From JAWAFC01 sp038890815 (GTDB lineage: Archaea > Micrarchaeota > Micrarchaeia > Burarchaeales > JACRGF01), in assembly GCA_038890815.1 (NCBI GenBank), contig JAWAFC010000005.1, positions 62,001-126,000 of the forward strand: a DNA stretch of 64,000 nt, given 5' to 3'. Below, piece by piece: positions 23,912 to 31,541 of this stretch. A program made the translations under genes and the position numbers. Below the pieces are notes generated by a model. It had not been told where the DNA came from, searched no databases, and saw only the letters and a list, made by a program, of their open reading frames with translations. Position 1 is the stretch's first letter; every line of letters begins with the position of its first letter.

Positions 23912-24831
23912 GCAGGACATTCACTGCGGTGTGTGGATGCGCCCCTATTCCTCGCTCCCGAAATGAAGGCATTTGGCAGGGAGGAGGCAAGCCTTCTGGC
24001 CTGTTTTGCTGAGTCTGTCACGCCAAAAACGAGAGGGCCGAAAGAGGAAAGGCCCGCACCCGCGCAGGCGCGCTGGAGCTGTGCGAAGGCCTCGCGCGTC
24101 GCCCTGGCCTGGAAGCGCCACTCAATGGCTTTGAAGCCAATGCGCTGCAGCGCATTGATCCCATCCCCAAACAGGGCTATGTCCCTCTCGAGCGCGCCTG
24201 GCGCGAGCTGGCCGAATGCCACGGCAAAAGCTCGCTCCACTTCCCTGCGCGGAATGGGGCAGAAGCGCGCGAAGATCTCCTTCTCCCTCCCCCCGTAAAT
24301 GCGCCCGGGCGAGGGAATGCTGCACACAAACAGCCAATCGCGGGGAAGGGGAATGCGCGCCAGCAGGGGAGGAGGTGGGGCGCGCGAGGCGGCCGAGGGA
24401 AGGAAAGATTTTTTTTGTGCTGGGAAGGCATGGCCGGCATCGAAGAGCAGCCCGCCCATCTCAAAGCCCCATGTGCCAATGCCGCTCGTGCCCCCCCTGC
24501 CAACCATCCGCGCAAGCTCGGGCGCGCGCGCGTGTGGCGCACAGGCTTTTGCCACGGCGAGCAACAGTTGAGTGGTTGAGCCCAGGCCGACATGAGGAGG
24601 AATGGTGCGGCGGACGATGATGCGGTGAGGGGGAAATGCGCGTGCGGCCGCGCGTATCTCTGCAATCCTTTCCTCGGCAATGACTTCGGTGCGCTCGCTC
24701 GGCTCGGCCTCAACCTCCACCCCAGGCCGCTCGAGATAAACGCCCGCACCGCCGTCGCAGCGCCCGCGCTCGCCATTCAGGTCGAACAGGCCGAAGTGCA
24801 GCCTGCTACCTGTTCTGACAACCACTCCCAC
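23908..24831 (-). CDS. mptG: Beta-ribofuranosylaminobenzene 5'-phosphate synthase
   Basis: A 307-residue GHMP-kinase-fold enzyme that couples PRPP with p-hydroxybenzoate or p-aminobenzoate, the first committed step of the methanopterin side arm. The start VRTGSRLHFGLFDLNGERGR matches the family's TPSRLHF-LIDLNG signature. PPHVGLGSTTQLLLAV is the GHMP glycine loop. GGTSGIGTWGFEMGG and the late SSFGPLVFGV are also typical. GTG 24831 is 25 bp from the TATA-like AATAAAGA. The longer open frame upstream crosses this promoter and is rejected. PRPP could come from the prs enzyme encoded at 40 kb. Confidence 0.85.
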   Translation of the reverse strand: MGVVVRTGSRLHFGLFDLNGERGRCDGGAGVYLERPGVEVEAEPSERTEVIAEERIAEIRAAARAFPPHRIIVRRTIPPHVGLGSTTQLLLAVAKACAPHARAPELARMVGRGGTSGIGTWGFEMGGLLFDAGHAFPAQKKSFLPSAASRAPPPPLLARIPLPRDWLFVCSIPSPGRIYGGREKEIFARFCPIPRREVERAFAVAFGQLAPGALERDIALFGDGINALQRIGFKAIEWRFQARATREAFAQLQRACAGAGLSSFGPLVFGVTDSAKQARRLASSLPNAFISGARNRGASTHRSECPA

Positions 24832-24833
24832 AA

Positions 24834-24859
24834 CATTAATAGAGTGAGGCACGAATAAA
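24834..24859. promoter_or_regulatory. Divergent core promoters, mptG and DHPS-like operon
   Basis: CATTAATA (24834-24841) is about 28 bp before GTG 24866. GAATAAAG (24852-24859) is 25 bp before GTG 24831 on the other strand. The two arms of the pterin pathway thus share one control region. Confidence 0.5.
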
Positions 24860-24865
24860 GAGTTT

Positions 24866-26377
24866 GTGGGCATGGGAAGGACGCTCGCCGTTACTGCCAG
24901 GGATGCCGCGCGCGCGGCCAGGCCCATTCCGGGCGTTGATTACCTTGTGTGCGAGTGGGATGTGGCGGCGCTGCTTCCGCTGGCGCTCGTCGAGGGACAG
25001 CTGAGGTCGATTGACCTGAGCAAGTACGAGCGCCTGATCCTGCCCGGCGGGGTGAACTTCGATGTGCGCGAGCTTGAGAGGCGCGTGGGGGTCCCATGCT
25101 TCCGTGGTCCCACACACATCGGCGACCTGCCGTGGGTGATTGAGAGGGGGCTGGCGCTGTCAAAAGATGTTCCGGCAGAGAAGCTGCATGAGAGGGCGAT
25201 GGCCGAGGAAGCCGCGCGCATTGTGGCGGATGCCGAGAGAAAAGGAAGGGTGTGGGGCAGGCTGCGGATTGGTGGGATGGCGCGCGTGATTGGCGAGATC
25301 GTCGATGCCCCGCGAATGGACGATGAGGAGGTAGCCGCGCGGGCCGAGTATTTCAAGCAGGAGGGCGCAAGCGTGATTGACATAGGAATGATCGCCAACG
25401 AGGACAATTCTGGGGAGGTCGCCAGGCTTGTCGAGGCGGCGAGAAGGAGCGGGCTTCCGGTGAGCGTGGATACCATGCATGAGAGGGAGATGCTGGCCGC
25501 AGCAGATGCTGGCGCAGATCTCCTTCTCAGCCTCACACTCGATACTTTGGAGCTCGCGCCCTCGCTTGGTATGCCATGTGTGATCATTCCTGGCAAAAAC
25601 GGCAGGATTGCCAAAGGAGTTTGGGAAAAGGTTGGGTGGCTCGAGGAGGCTGGGCAGAAGCTCAGAAAGATGGGTTTCGAGAGATACATTGCCGATCCGA
25701 TTCTCGAGCCGGTGGGCGCTGGCTTTGCCGACTCGCTGCTCGCCTATTACCATTTCAGGCACAGAAATCCAGATGTGCCGCTGCTCATGGGTGTGGGGAA
25801 TGTCGTTGAGCTGTTTGATGCCGACAGCGTGGGGATGAATGCGCTGTTGGCGGGATTTGGTAGCGAAATTGGGGTGGAGTTCCTGTTTGCGCCGGAAAAA
25901 AGCCCAAAGGCAAGGGGCAGTGTCAGGGAGCTGGCCGCGGCGGCGAGGCTGCTGTGCGTGGCCAGGGAGAGAGGGAGCATGCCCAAAGATCTTGGCTTCA
26001 GCGTGCTGGCGCTCAAGGAAAAGAGGGAGAGGCCGGGCGTGGCGATCCCTGCCGATGAGGTTGTTGAGGCAAAGGCGGGCGAGCCGAGGTATGACAGAGG
26101 GCGCTTCAAAATATTCCTGACGGACAGAATAAATGTGGTGTGGGAGGAGGGAGGGAAAAGGATTCTGTTTGCGGGCAGCAACGCGAGCGATGTTGGTATG
26201 GCCATCGCCAGAGACGAAAGGGTGAAAATATCAACAGAACATGCCGTCTATCTTGGCAGGGAGCTGGCGAAGGCCGAGCTGTGCCTGTTACTGCACAAGA
26301 GCTATGTGCAGGACGAGCCCATGGAGTGGGGGATCTATGCAGCTCAACGAATGGATGAGGGAGTACGAAAGGATTAA
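24866..26377 (+). CDS. Dihydropteroate synthase-like protein (MJ0107 family)
   Basis: A 503-residue protein with a C-terminal-extended TIM-barrel related to dihydropteroate synthase. Family hallmarks are GEIVDAPRMDDEE, GASVIDIGMIAN, LPVSVDTMHE and ILEPVGAGFADS. An N-terminal domain (residues 1-110) of about 110 residues and a C-terminal domain from about 390 are typical of the methanogen MJ0107 type, not of bacterial FolP. It would condense the pterin pyrophosphate with the ribofuranosyl-aminobenzene phosphate arm. GTG 24866 fits leaderless spacing; ATG 24872 is an alternative. Its end overlaps mptE by 41 bp. Confidence 0.8.
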   Translation: MGMGRTLAVTARDAARAARPIPGVDYLVCEWDVAALLPLALVEGQLRSIDLSKYERLILPGGVNFDVRELERRVGVPCFRGPTHIGDLPWVIERGLALSKDVPAEKLHERAMAEEAARIVADAERKGRVWGRLRIGGMARVIGEIVDAPRMDDEEVAARAEYFKQEGASVIDIGMIANEDNSGEVARLVEAARRSGLPVSVDTMHEREMLAAADAGADLLLSLTLDTLELAPSLGMPCVIIPGKNGRIAKGVWEKVGWLEEAGQKLRKMGFERYIADPILEPVGAGFADSLLAYYHFRHRNPDVPLLMGVGNVVELFDADSVGMNALLAGFGSEIGVEFLFAPEKSPKARGSVRELAAAARLLCVARERGSMPKDLGFSVLALKEKRERPGVAIPADEVVEAKAGEPRYDRGRFKIFLTDRINVVWEEGGKRILFAGSNASDVGMAIARDERVKISTEHAVYLGRELAKAELCLLLHKSYVQDEPMEWGIYAAQRMDEGVRKD

Positions 26378-27002
26378 GAGGCGTTTGGCACATCTCGGCT
26401 TGAATTTTGATGGCGACCGCATGGCGCGCGATGCGCTCGCACGCCTGGTGAGAGGGAGGAAGGGTTGGCTGGCATTCCTGCGGGGCAAGCCGGCCATCGT
26501 TTTTGGGAATGCGCGCAAAAATAAAACGGCGCTCGTACACCCCTGTGCCGTGATTGCGGCCGATGGAGCGAGCGAAATGCTGTTGAAAGAGGGTATCGTG
26601 CCCGATGTGGTTTGTACCGATCTGGATGGCAGGATGGAGGCGATAAGGGAGGCGGGCGAGAAGGGCGCTGTCATAGTGATCCATGCGCACGGTGACAACA
26701 TCAGCAAGCTGGAGGACGCGGTGAGGATGCTGCGCGGATGTAAGCTCATCGGCACCACGCAGGTGGAGCCGAAAGGGCGCGTGTACAACTTCGGTGGCTT
26801 TACTGATGGCGACAGATGCATCTTCCTGGCACGGGCCTTTGGCGCGAGTCCAATCGGTTTTGTCGGGATCGACTTCAGGAGCGCAAAGCACGGCGTGGCG
26901 AGAAGGCTCATCGGCCTGCTGAGAAGGGAGAGAGCTGATATTTTCAATCTGGCCACACGGCGCGGGCGGAGAGAGTTTGTGAGGTGGGTGCGTGGATCTT
27001 GA
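26337..27002 (+). CDS. mptE: 6-hydroxymethyl-7,8-dihydropterin pyrophosphokinase MptE
   Basis: A 221-residue archaeal pyrophosphokinase unrelated to bacterial FolK. The DUF115-type pattern is clear: a Gly/Asn-rich loop (AIVFGNARKN), AADGASEMLLKEGIVPDVVCTDLDG, VIHAHGDN, and later NFGGFTDGDRC and GFVGIDF. It activates the hydroxymethyl pterin for coupling by the DHPS-like enzyme, whose gene it overlaps by 41 bp. ATG 26337 has GAGTGGGGGA upstream; ATG 26355 is an alternative. Downstream it overlaps the AIR-synthase-like gene by 11 bp, so the unit is translationally coupled. Confidence 0.85.
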   Translation: MQLNEWMREYERIKRRLAHLGLNFDGDRMARDALARLVRGRKGWLAFLRGKPAIVFGNARKNKTALVHPCAVIAADGASEMLLKEGIVPDVVCTDLDGRMEAIREAGEKGAVIVIHAHGDNISKLEDAVRMLRGCKLIGTTQVEPKGRVYNFGGFTDGDRCIFLARAFGASPIGFVGIDFRSAKHGVARRLIGLLRRERADIFNLATRRGRREFVRWVRGS

Positions 27003-28314
27003 GGGATTTGCCAGACGGGCGCTGAGCAGAGGGCAGGCCAGAGAGGTGGCCGAGGCCAGCATGGCCAAGCTCATCGCTGATATCAAGGGCATTGGGCGCG
27101 CGCGAGCGAGGGCGCTCGCAACGGCTGTGTTTGATGAGGTGATGCTATCCGAGACAAAGCCGCGTAGCGCCTGGCTTGCGCGCCTGCTCGCCTGCCCAAA
27201 GAGCGGGGTGAGCATGGGGGCCATGGGCGTGGGCAGCAGGGGCAGCGGGGATTTTTTCATCCATCGCATCCTCACGGGCTTCGCGCGCGGAAGGGCGGTG
27301 TTGGGAGCTCGCGCGCTGGATGATGCCGGGGCTGTGAAGGCCGGTCGCCATGTCATCGTGGTGTCGGTGGACGGCACGCACTCGCGCCTCAGCGCCTGGC
27401 CATTTCTGGCCGGCTTCCATGTTACCAGAGCTGCCTTGCGCGATGTGCTCGTGAAGGGGGCAAAGCCGCTCGCGCTTTTCACAGACATACACCTGGCCGA
27501 TGACGGCGATGTGGGCAAGCTGTTCGACTTTTCGGCGGGCATCGGCACAGTGAGCGAGCTGACGGGCGTGCCGCTCGTGGCGGGCAGCACGCTGCGCGTG
27601 GGCGGCGACATGGTGATAGGGGATAGGATGGTTTCGTGCGTGGGGGCGGTTGGGGTGGCGGGCAGGAACCTTTTTGCCAGGGCCAATGTGAGGGCGGGCG
27701 ATTTCATCGTTATGACCGAGGGCGCGGGTGGTGGCACGATATGCACGGCTGCCATTTTCTCGGGACATCCCGATGTTGTGGCCGAAACGCTCAACATAAA
27801 CTTCTTTCGGGCATGCAGGGCGCTGGCGGGATGCCCGGGCATCCATGCCATGCTCGATGTCACCAATGGGGGGCTGAGAGGCGATGCGGCCGAGGTGTGC
27901 AGGGCGAGTGGTGTCGGGCTTGAGTTCGAGGAAGAGAGGGTGAGGGCGATGGTGAATGCCAGGGTTTTGCGCCTGCTGGAGGAGGAGGGCATCGATTATC
28001 TCGGTGTGTCGCTGGATTCGCTGCTCGTGTTCACGCCAAGGCCTGCGCTTGTGCTCAAAAGGCTTGAGCGGGCCGGCGTGAAGGCGGCCGTTGTGGGAAG
28101 GGCAGGGGGGAAGGGTTGTCGGCTGCTTGCCGGCGGGCGCGCGCGCCCCCTTCGACCTCGATTTCGCGAGAGCGCCTATACCAAGATTAAAAAATTGGCT
28201 GGAGAGGAAGAGCCCGCAGATAGGCGCGACATGGAGGCGCGCGTGTTGCGAGCCGCTGAGCAGGCGAAGAGAAAGATGCGCGAGGTTGTGAGGCGCATTC
28301 GGGGAGTGTTGTGA
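26992..28314 (+). CDS. AIR synthase-related protein (PurM/HypE superfamily)
   Basis: A 440-residue protein of the PurM/HypE/SelD/ThiL ATP-binding superfamily. Visible features are SVDGTHSRL (substrate/phosphate loop), ALFTDIHLADDGD, VPLVAGSTLRVGGDM, and MLDVTNGGLRGDAAEVCRAS, which corresponds to the TNGG-type nucleotide loop. The first 60 residues form a helical prefix with GIGRARARALATAV, and a basic tail ends the protein. It is not canonical PurM. Position inside the mptE unit (11-bp overlap) suggests a role in the C1-carrier pathway, but the reaction is unknown. Confidence 0.75.
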   Translation: MDLEGFARRALSRGQAREVAEASMAKLIADIKGIGRARARALATAVFDEVMLSETKPRSAWLARLLACPKSGVSMGAMGVGSRGSGDFFIHRILTGFARGRAVLGARALDDAGAVKAGRHVIVVSVDGTHSRLSAWPFLAGFHVTRAALRDVLVKGAKPLALFTDIHLADDGDVGKLFDFSAGIGTVSELTGVPLVAGSTLRVGGDMVIGDRMVSCVGAVGVAGRNLFARANVRAGDFIVMTEGAGGGTICTAAIFSGHPDVVAETLNINFFRACRALAGCPGIHAMLDVTNGGLRGDAAEVCRASGVGLEFEEERVRAMVNARVLRLLEEEGIDYLGVSLDSLLVFTPRPALVLKRLERAGVKAAVVGRAGGKGCRLLAGGRARPLRPRFRESAYTKIKKLAGEEEPADRRDMEARVLRAAEQAKRKMREVVRRIRGVL

Positions 28315-28907
28315 GGGTAGATCTGAAGCGGATTGGGATGGAGAGGGGTTGGATTTACGAGGGCATTGTGAGCACTTACTCGCCGGAAGGGCAGGCGCAT
28401 GCCGCGCCCATGGGCTTTCGCTCGGATGACCTGAAGACGATTGTGGTGCGGCCCTATAAGGATACACAGAGCTACATAAACATCCGGGCGAAGGGCTGTT
28501 TTGTGCTCAACTTCGTGGATGATGTGGGGGAATTCTATACGCACATATTCGAGCCCGAGAAGGCAGGCATGGAGCGCTTTCGCAGGACAGACATCGATGC
28601 GCCCGCGCTCTCCTGCGCACCGGCCTACTGGCAATGCAAGGTGCTCGCCTTCAAAGAGGATGGCAGTGGGCGGGGCACGGTGACTGCTGAGATAATCGAT
28701 GGTGTGGGCAGGCCGGTGCTGCTGTCTCGCGCGCCCGCGCTCGCGCTCGAGTGCATCATTGCGGCAACAAAGTTGGGCGTGGATGCTGAAAAGGATGCCT
28801 TTCTCAAGCAGTTTCTGGAGGAGACCGCTGCGCTCATAGCGCGCGTGGCGCCAGGCAGCAGATATGAGGAGATAGCCAGGGCATGTCTGGCGCATGCCAA
28901 GGGCTAG
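28311..28907 (+). CDS. DUF447 family flavin-reductase-like protein
   Basis: A 198-residue protein resembling DUF447, a split-barrel family found in methanogens and in methylotrophs that use tetrahydromethanopterin. YEGIVSTYSPEGQAHAAPMGFR and TIVVRPYKDTQSYINIRAKGCFVLNFVDD are characteristic of the N-terminal barrel, which is related to flavin reductases. Its function is not established. GTG 28311 overlaps the stop of the AIR-synthase-like gene, so it closes the five-kilobase mpt-type operon that begins at 24866. It converges with the PadR gene across 11 bp. Confidence 0.75.
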   Translation: MRVDLKRIGMERGWIYEGIVSTYSPEGQAHAAPMGFRSDDLKTIVVRPYKDTQSYINIRAKGCFVLNFVDDVGEFYTHIFEPEKAGMERFRRTDIDAPALSCAPAYWQCKVLAFKEDGSGRGTVTAEIIDGVGRPVLLSRAPALALECIIAATKLGVDAEKDAFLKQFLEETAALIARVAPGSRYEEIARACLAHAKG

Positions 28908-28918
28908 TTTGGCATGCA

Positions 28919-29227
28919 TCATAAGCTTTTCGAGAGCAACGAGAGCGCGCGCCTGGCGCGCGCCAGCGCAGCCCTCCCTTTCGCTGTGATGGCATAGTAT
29001 TTTCTCCTGCCCCTCTGCCTGCTGGCGATGAGCCCCTCGCGCTCGAGCTTGTAGAGCACAATGTAGGAGAGGATGAGGCCGGGCCTCCAGCCAAAATTCT
29101 TCTCAACCTCATCCCTCAGCGTATAGGCATAGCGCTCTCGCTTGCGCAGCAGCGACAGCACATACAGCCACAGGTTCTCTGTGGTCAGCGAGCGCCGTAG
29201 CCTTGCCTCAGGGGTGGTGAGCGCCAC
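28919..29227 (-). CDS. PadR-like winged-helix transcriptional regulator
   Basis: A 102-residue protein with a winged-helix DNA-binding domain. LTTENLWLYVLSLLRKRERYAYTLRDEVEKNFGW and LILSYIVLYKLEREGLI followed by GRRKYYAIT match the PadR pattern of helix, recognition helix and wing. The C-terminal helix is shorter than in full-length PadR proteins. It sits between the pterin operon and the inositol-lipid operon and shares its promoter region with the latter, so the latter is the more likely target. The GTG start is 23 bp from CTTATTAAATAA. Confidence 0.8.
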   Translation of the reverse strand: MALTTPEARLRRSLTTENLWLYVLSLLRKRERYAYTLRDEVEKNFGWRPGLILSYIVLYKLEREGLIASRQRGRRKYYAITAKGRAALARARRALSLLSKSL

Positions 29228-29231
29228 GTTA

Positions 29232-29256
29232 TTTATTTAATGCTTATTAAATAATT
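29232..29256. promoter_or_regulatory. Divergent core promoters, PadR gene and inositol-phosphate synthase gene
   Basis: TTTATTTAA (29232-29240) is 26 bp before ATG 29264. CTTATTAAATAA (29243-29254) serves the PadR gene on the minus strand. A PadR dimer bound here would affect both, which is testable. Confidence 0.5.
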
Positions 29257-29263
29257 CATCGAT

Positions 29264-30358
29264 ATGGCGAGAGGGAAAATCAGAATAGCCATCGCGGGCG
29301 TGGGCAACTGCGCCAGCTCGCTCGTGCAGGGCCTGGCCTACTACAGGCACGTGAGCAGCAATGATGAGAGCGTGCCGGGCCTCATGCATAACGTGCTCGG
29401 GGGGTACCGCATAGCCGACATACAGGTTGTGGCGGCTTTCGATGTGGACAAGCGGAAGGTCGGCAAGGATGTGGCCGAGGCGATTTTTTCTCCTCCCAAC
29501 TGCACGCAGATATTCTGTAAGAGAATTCCGAAGACCGGCGCGATCGTGCAGAAGGGGCCCGTGCTGGATGGCGTGGCAGAAACAACGAGAGACAGTTTTC
29601 TGGTCGACCCGGCCCAGAAGCCCGTTGATGTGGCCGAGGCGCTGCGGGAGGCTGAAGCCGACATGCTCATCAACTATCTGCCCGTGGGCAGCGAGCAGGC
29701 CGTGCGGTACTATGCGCGGGCCGCGCTGGATGCCGGGTGCGCGTTCATCAACTGCATGCCCGTTTTCATAGCCAGCGATGGCGCATGGGCTAGGCGGTTT
29801 GAGGAGAGAGGACTGCCAGTGGTGGGCGATGACATAAAGAGCCAGGTTGGCGCGACGATATTGCACCGCACGCTCGCCCGTCTGTTCCTTGAGAGAGGGG
29901 TACGGATCGAACGCACCTATCAGCTGAATGTCGGTGGCAACACCGATTTCCTCAACATGCTTGAGAGGCAGAGGCTTCACAGCAAGAAGATAAGCAAGAC
30001 GAGTGCGGTGCAGAGCCAATTCCCTGTGCCCCTCGACAGCGAGAACATACACATCGGGCCCAGCGACTATGTGCCGTGGCTCAAGGACAGGAAGATAGCC
30101 TTCATCCGCATAGAGGGCAGGAAGTTCGGCGATGTGCCCATCAGCCTTGAGTGCAGGCTCGAGGTGGAGGATTCCCCCAACAGCGCGGGCATTGTGGTGG
30201 ATGCCATACGATGCACAAAGCTCGCGCTCGACCGCGGCACGGCCGGGCCGCTCATCTCCGCCTCGGCCTACTTCATGAAACATCCTCCACAGCAGTTCAC
30301 CGATGTGGAGGCCAGGCAGATGCTGGAGGAATTCATCGCTGGGCTGCGGGAGCGATGA
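29264..30358 (+). CDS. ino1: myo-Inositol-1-phosphate synthase
   Basis: A 364-residue NAD-dependent enzyme converting glucose 6-phosphate to inositol 1-phosphate. IAIAGVGNCASSLVQGLAYY is the Rossmann loop of the archaeal/actinobacterial type. LPVGSEQAVRYYARAALDAG, GDDIKSQVGATILHRTLA and LNVGGNTDFLNM hold the family's catalytic and NAD-contact residues. Length is right for the short prokaryotic form. It is followed 9 bp later by a CDP-alcohol phosphatidyltransferase gene, together forming a route to archaetidylinositol lipids. The ATG is 26 bp from its TATA-like element. Confidence 0.9.
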   Translation: MARGKIRIAIAGVGNCASSLVQGLAYYRHVSSNDESVPGLMHNVLGGYRIADIQVVAAFDVDKRKVGKDVAEAIFSPPNCTQIFCKRIPKTGAIVQKGPVLDGVAETTRDSFLVDPAQKPVDVAEALREAEADMLINYLPVGSEQAVRYYARAALDAGCAFINCMPVFIASDGAWARRFEERGLPVVGDDIKSQVGATILHRTLARLFLERGVRIERTYQLNVGGNTDFLNMLERQRLHSKKISKTSAVQSQFPVPLDSENIHIGPSDYVPWLKDRKIAFIRIEGRKFGDVPISLECRLEVEDSPNSAGIVVDAIRCTKLALDRGTAGPLISASAYFMKHPPQQFTDVEARQMLEEFIAGLRER

Positions 30359-30367
30359 GGCGAGCGC

Positions 30368-30988
30368 ATGGGGCTGAAAACTGCATTGCCCGAATTCGCC
30401 GAGGGCATTTCAAACAAGCTGGGGCTGTTTTTCGCGCGCTGGCCGCTCACGCCAAACCAGTGGACGGTTTTAAGCGTGCTGCCCGCGCTGGCTGGCTTTG
30501 GCGCGCTGGTTTATGGTCACATGGCCGCGGGCATCGTGCTGTTTGCGCTGTCCGCCGTCATCGATGCAATTGACGGGGGGGTAGCGCGCATGAGCGGTGC
30601 GGTCACAAGGCTGGGCGCATTTCTGGATGGGGTGATGGACAGGGTGGTTGAGGCCCTCTTGCTGTTTGGGCTGATGTTCTCGGGCCTCGTGGCCGATTGG
30701 ATGCTGCCCGCACAGGCCTGGATTGCGTTGCTTCTTTTCGCCGGCACGGCCATGACAAGCTATGTGCGCGCCTATGCCCATCACAGAAAAGCCATCGCCG
30801 ATGAGCGGAAGCTCGCCAGCATGGGCGGCGTGCTCGAGAGGTCCGAGAGGCTGATGCTGGTTTTTGCGGGCATGGTGGCGTGGTTTGCGCAACCGATCTA
30901 TCTCACGTATGCGCTGGCTGCCGCATCACTGCTGGCATGCCTCACCGTGCTCCAGCGCATCTGGTTTGTGGTGAAGAATGCTGAGTAA
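30368..30988 (+). CDS. CDP-alcohol phosphatidyltransferase, probable archaetidylinositol phosphate synthase
   Basis: A 206-residue membrane enzyme with about six transmembrane helices. The complete signature D66-x2-D-G-x2-A-R-x8-G-x3-D87-x3-D91 binds the metal and CDP group. Enzymes of this class transfer a polar head group to CDP-archaeol. Because it follows the inositol-phosphate synthase gene by only 9 bp, inositol 1-phosphate is the likely acceptor, giving archaetidylinositol phosphate. Serine and glycerol phosphate acceptors cannot be excluded from motif alone. Confidence 0.8.
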   Translation: MGLKTALPEFAEGISNKLGLFFARWPLTPNQWTVLSVLPALAGFGALVYGHMAAGIVLFALSAVIDAIDGGVARMSGAVTRLGAFLDGVMDRVVEALLLFGLMFSGLVADWMLPAQAWIALLLFAGTAMTSYVRAYAHHRKAIADERKLASMGGVLERSERLMLVFAGMVAWFAQPIYLTYALAAASLLACLTVLQRIWFVVKNAE

Positions 30989-30994
30989 GGGATG

Positions 30995-31004
30995 ATTTAA
31001 TAAA
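30995..31004 (+). promoter_or_regulatory. TATA-like element for the gene at 31023
   Basis: ATTTAATAAA, centred 24 bp before GTG 31023, suggests a leaderless transcript. Confidence 0.4.
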
Positions 31005-31022
31005 CGGGGACAAAAAACGATT

Positions 31023-31496
31023 GTGAAAACGTTTTGGCTGAGACCAAAACACTGCGTGGACGCCCGCGCGGTGGGAGAACGGTGGCTCGAGCAGCAAAGG
31101 ACGTTCATGAGGGAGCATGAGAGAAGAAGCAGGCCGGGTCCGCTCGTGCGCGGGGTTCCGGTGCGCGGGCTCGAAAAGCTCGAGTTCAGGGGAACGAGGT
31201 GCAGGATCATCAGAGGCAATAATGGGGTGGCTTACGCTGGCGTGCTTCCGGGGGCCAGAAGGCTTGGCGAAGAATCTTGGAAGGCGTTGCTGGAAGTCGT
31301 GCGCGAAAAAACCGGGGTGGCTGGCTTCATGCTGCTTAAAAGCGCGCCCCGCTACGGGCTTTCCGAAGAGGAGGTGGGGGAGGTGAAAAGGCTGGTGCGG
31401 GCCGAGCGCGAGGATGAGGTCGTGCTGTTCGCCTGCCCGCACGCAAAGGCATGGAAAGCGTTTCGGATTCTGTTGGAGGAAAGCCGACAAAAATGA
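31023..31496 (+). CDS. Uncharacterised small basic protein
   Basis: A 157-residue soluble protein that I do not recognise. It has a very basic first half (RPKHCVDARAVGERW, LVRGVPVRGLEKLEFRGTRCRIIRG) and a helical second half with conserved-looking PRYGLSEEEVGEVKRLVRAE. The GTG start sits 24 bp from a TATA-like element. It lies 45 bp upstream of hydE but hydE has its own TATA-like element, so co-transcription is uncertain. No hydrogenase-related motif is visible. Confidence 0.6.
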   Translation: MKTFWLRPKHCVDARAVGERWLEQQRTFMREHERRSRPGPLVRGVPVRGLEKLEFRGTRCRIIRGNNGVAYAGVLPGARRLGEESWKALLEVVREKTGVAGFMLLKSAPRYGLSEEEVGEVKRLVRAEREDEVVLFACPHAKAWKAFRILLEESRQK

Positions 31497-31512
31497 GCTG
31501 GGGCGAGAAAAG

Positions 31513-31520
31513 TTTTATAG
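31513..31520 (+). promoter_or_regulatory. TATA-like element of the hydE-hydG unit
   Basis: TTTTATAG centred 26 bp before ATG 31542. The spacing predicts a leaderless hydE mRNA. Confidence 0.5.
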
Positions 31521-31541
31521 GCGCTGTGCCATTGTAGTTGC

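Noticed and set aside
26106..27992. Minus-strand frame opposite mptE and the AIR-synthase-like gene
   Set aside because: Both plus-strand products show conserved family motifs; this frame does not and is Ser/Pro-rich as expected of a shadow frame.
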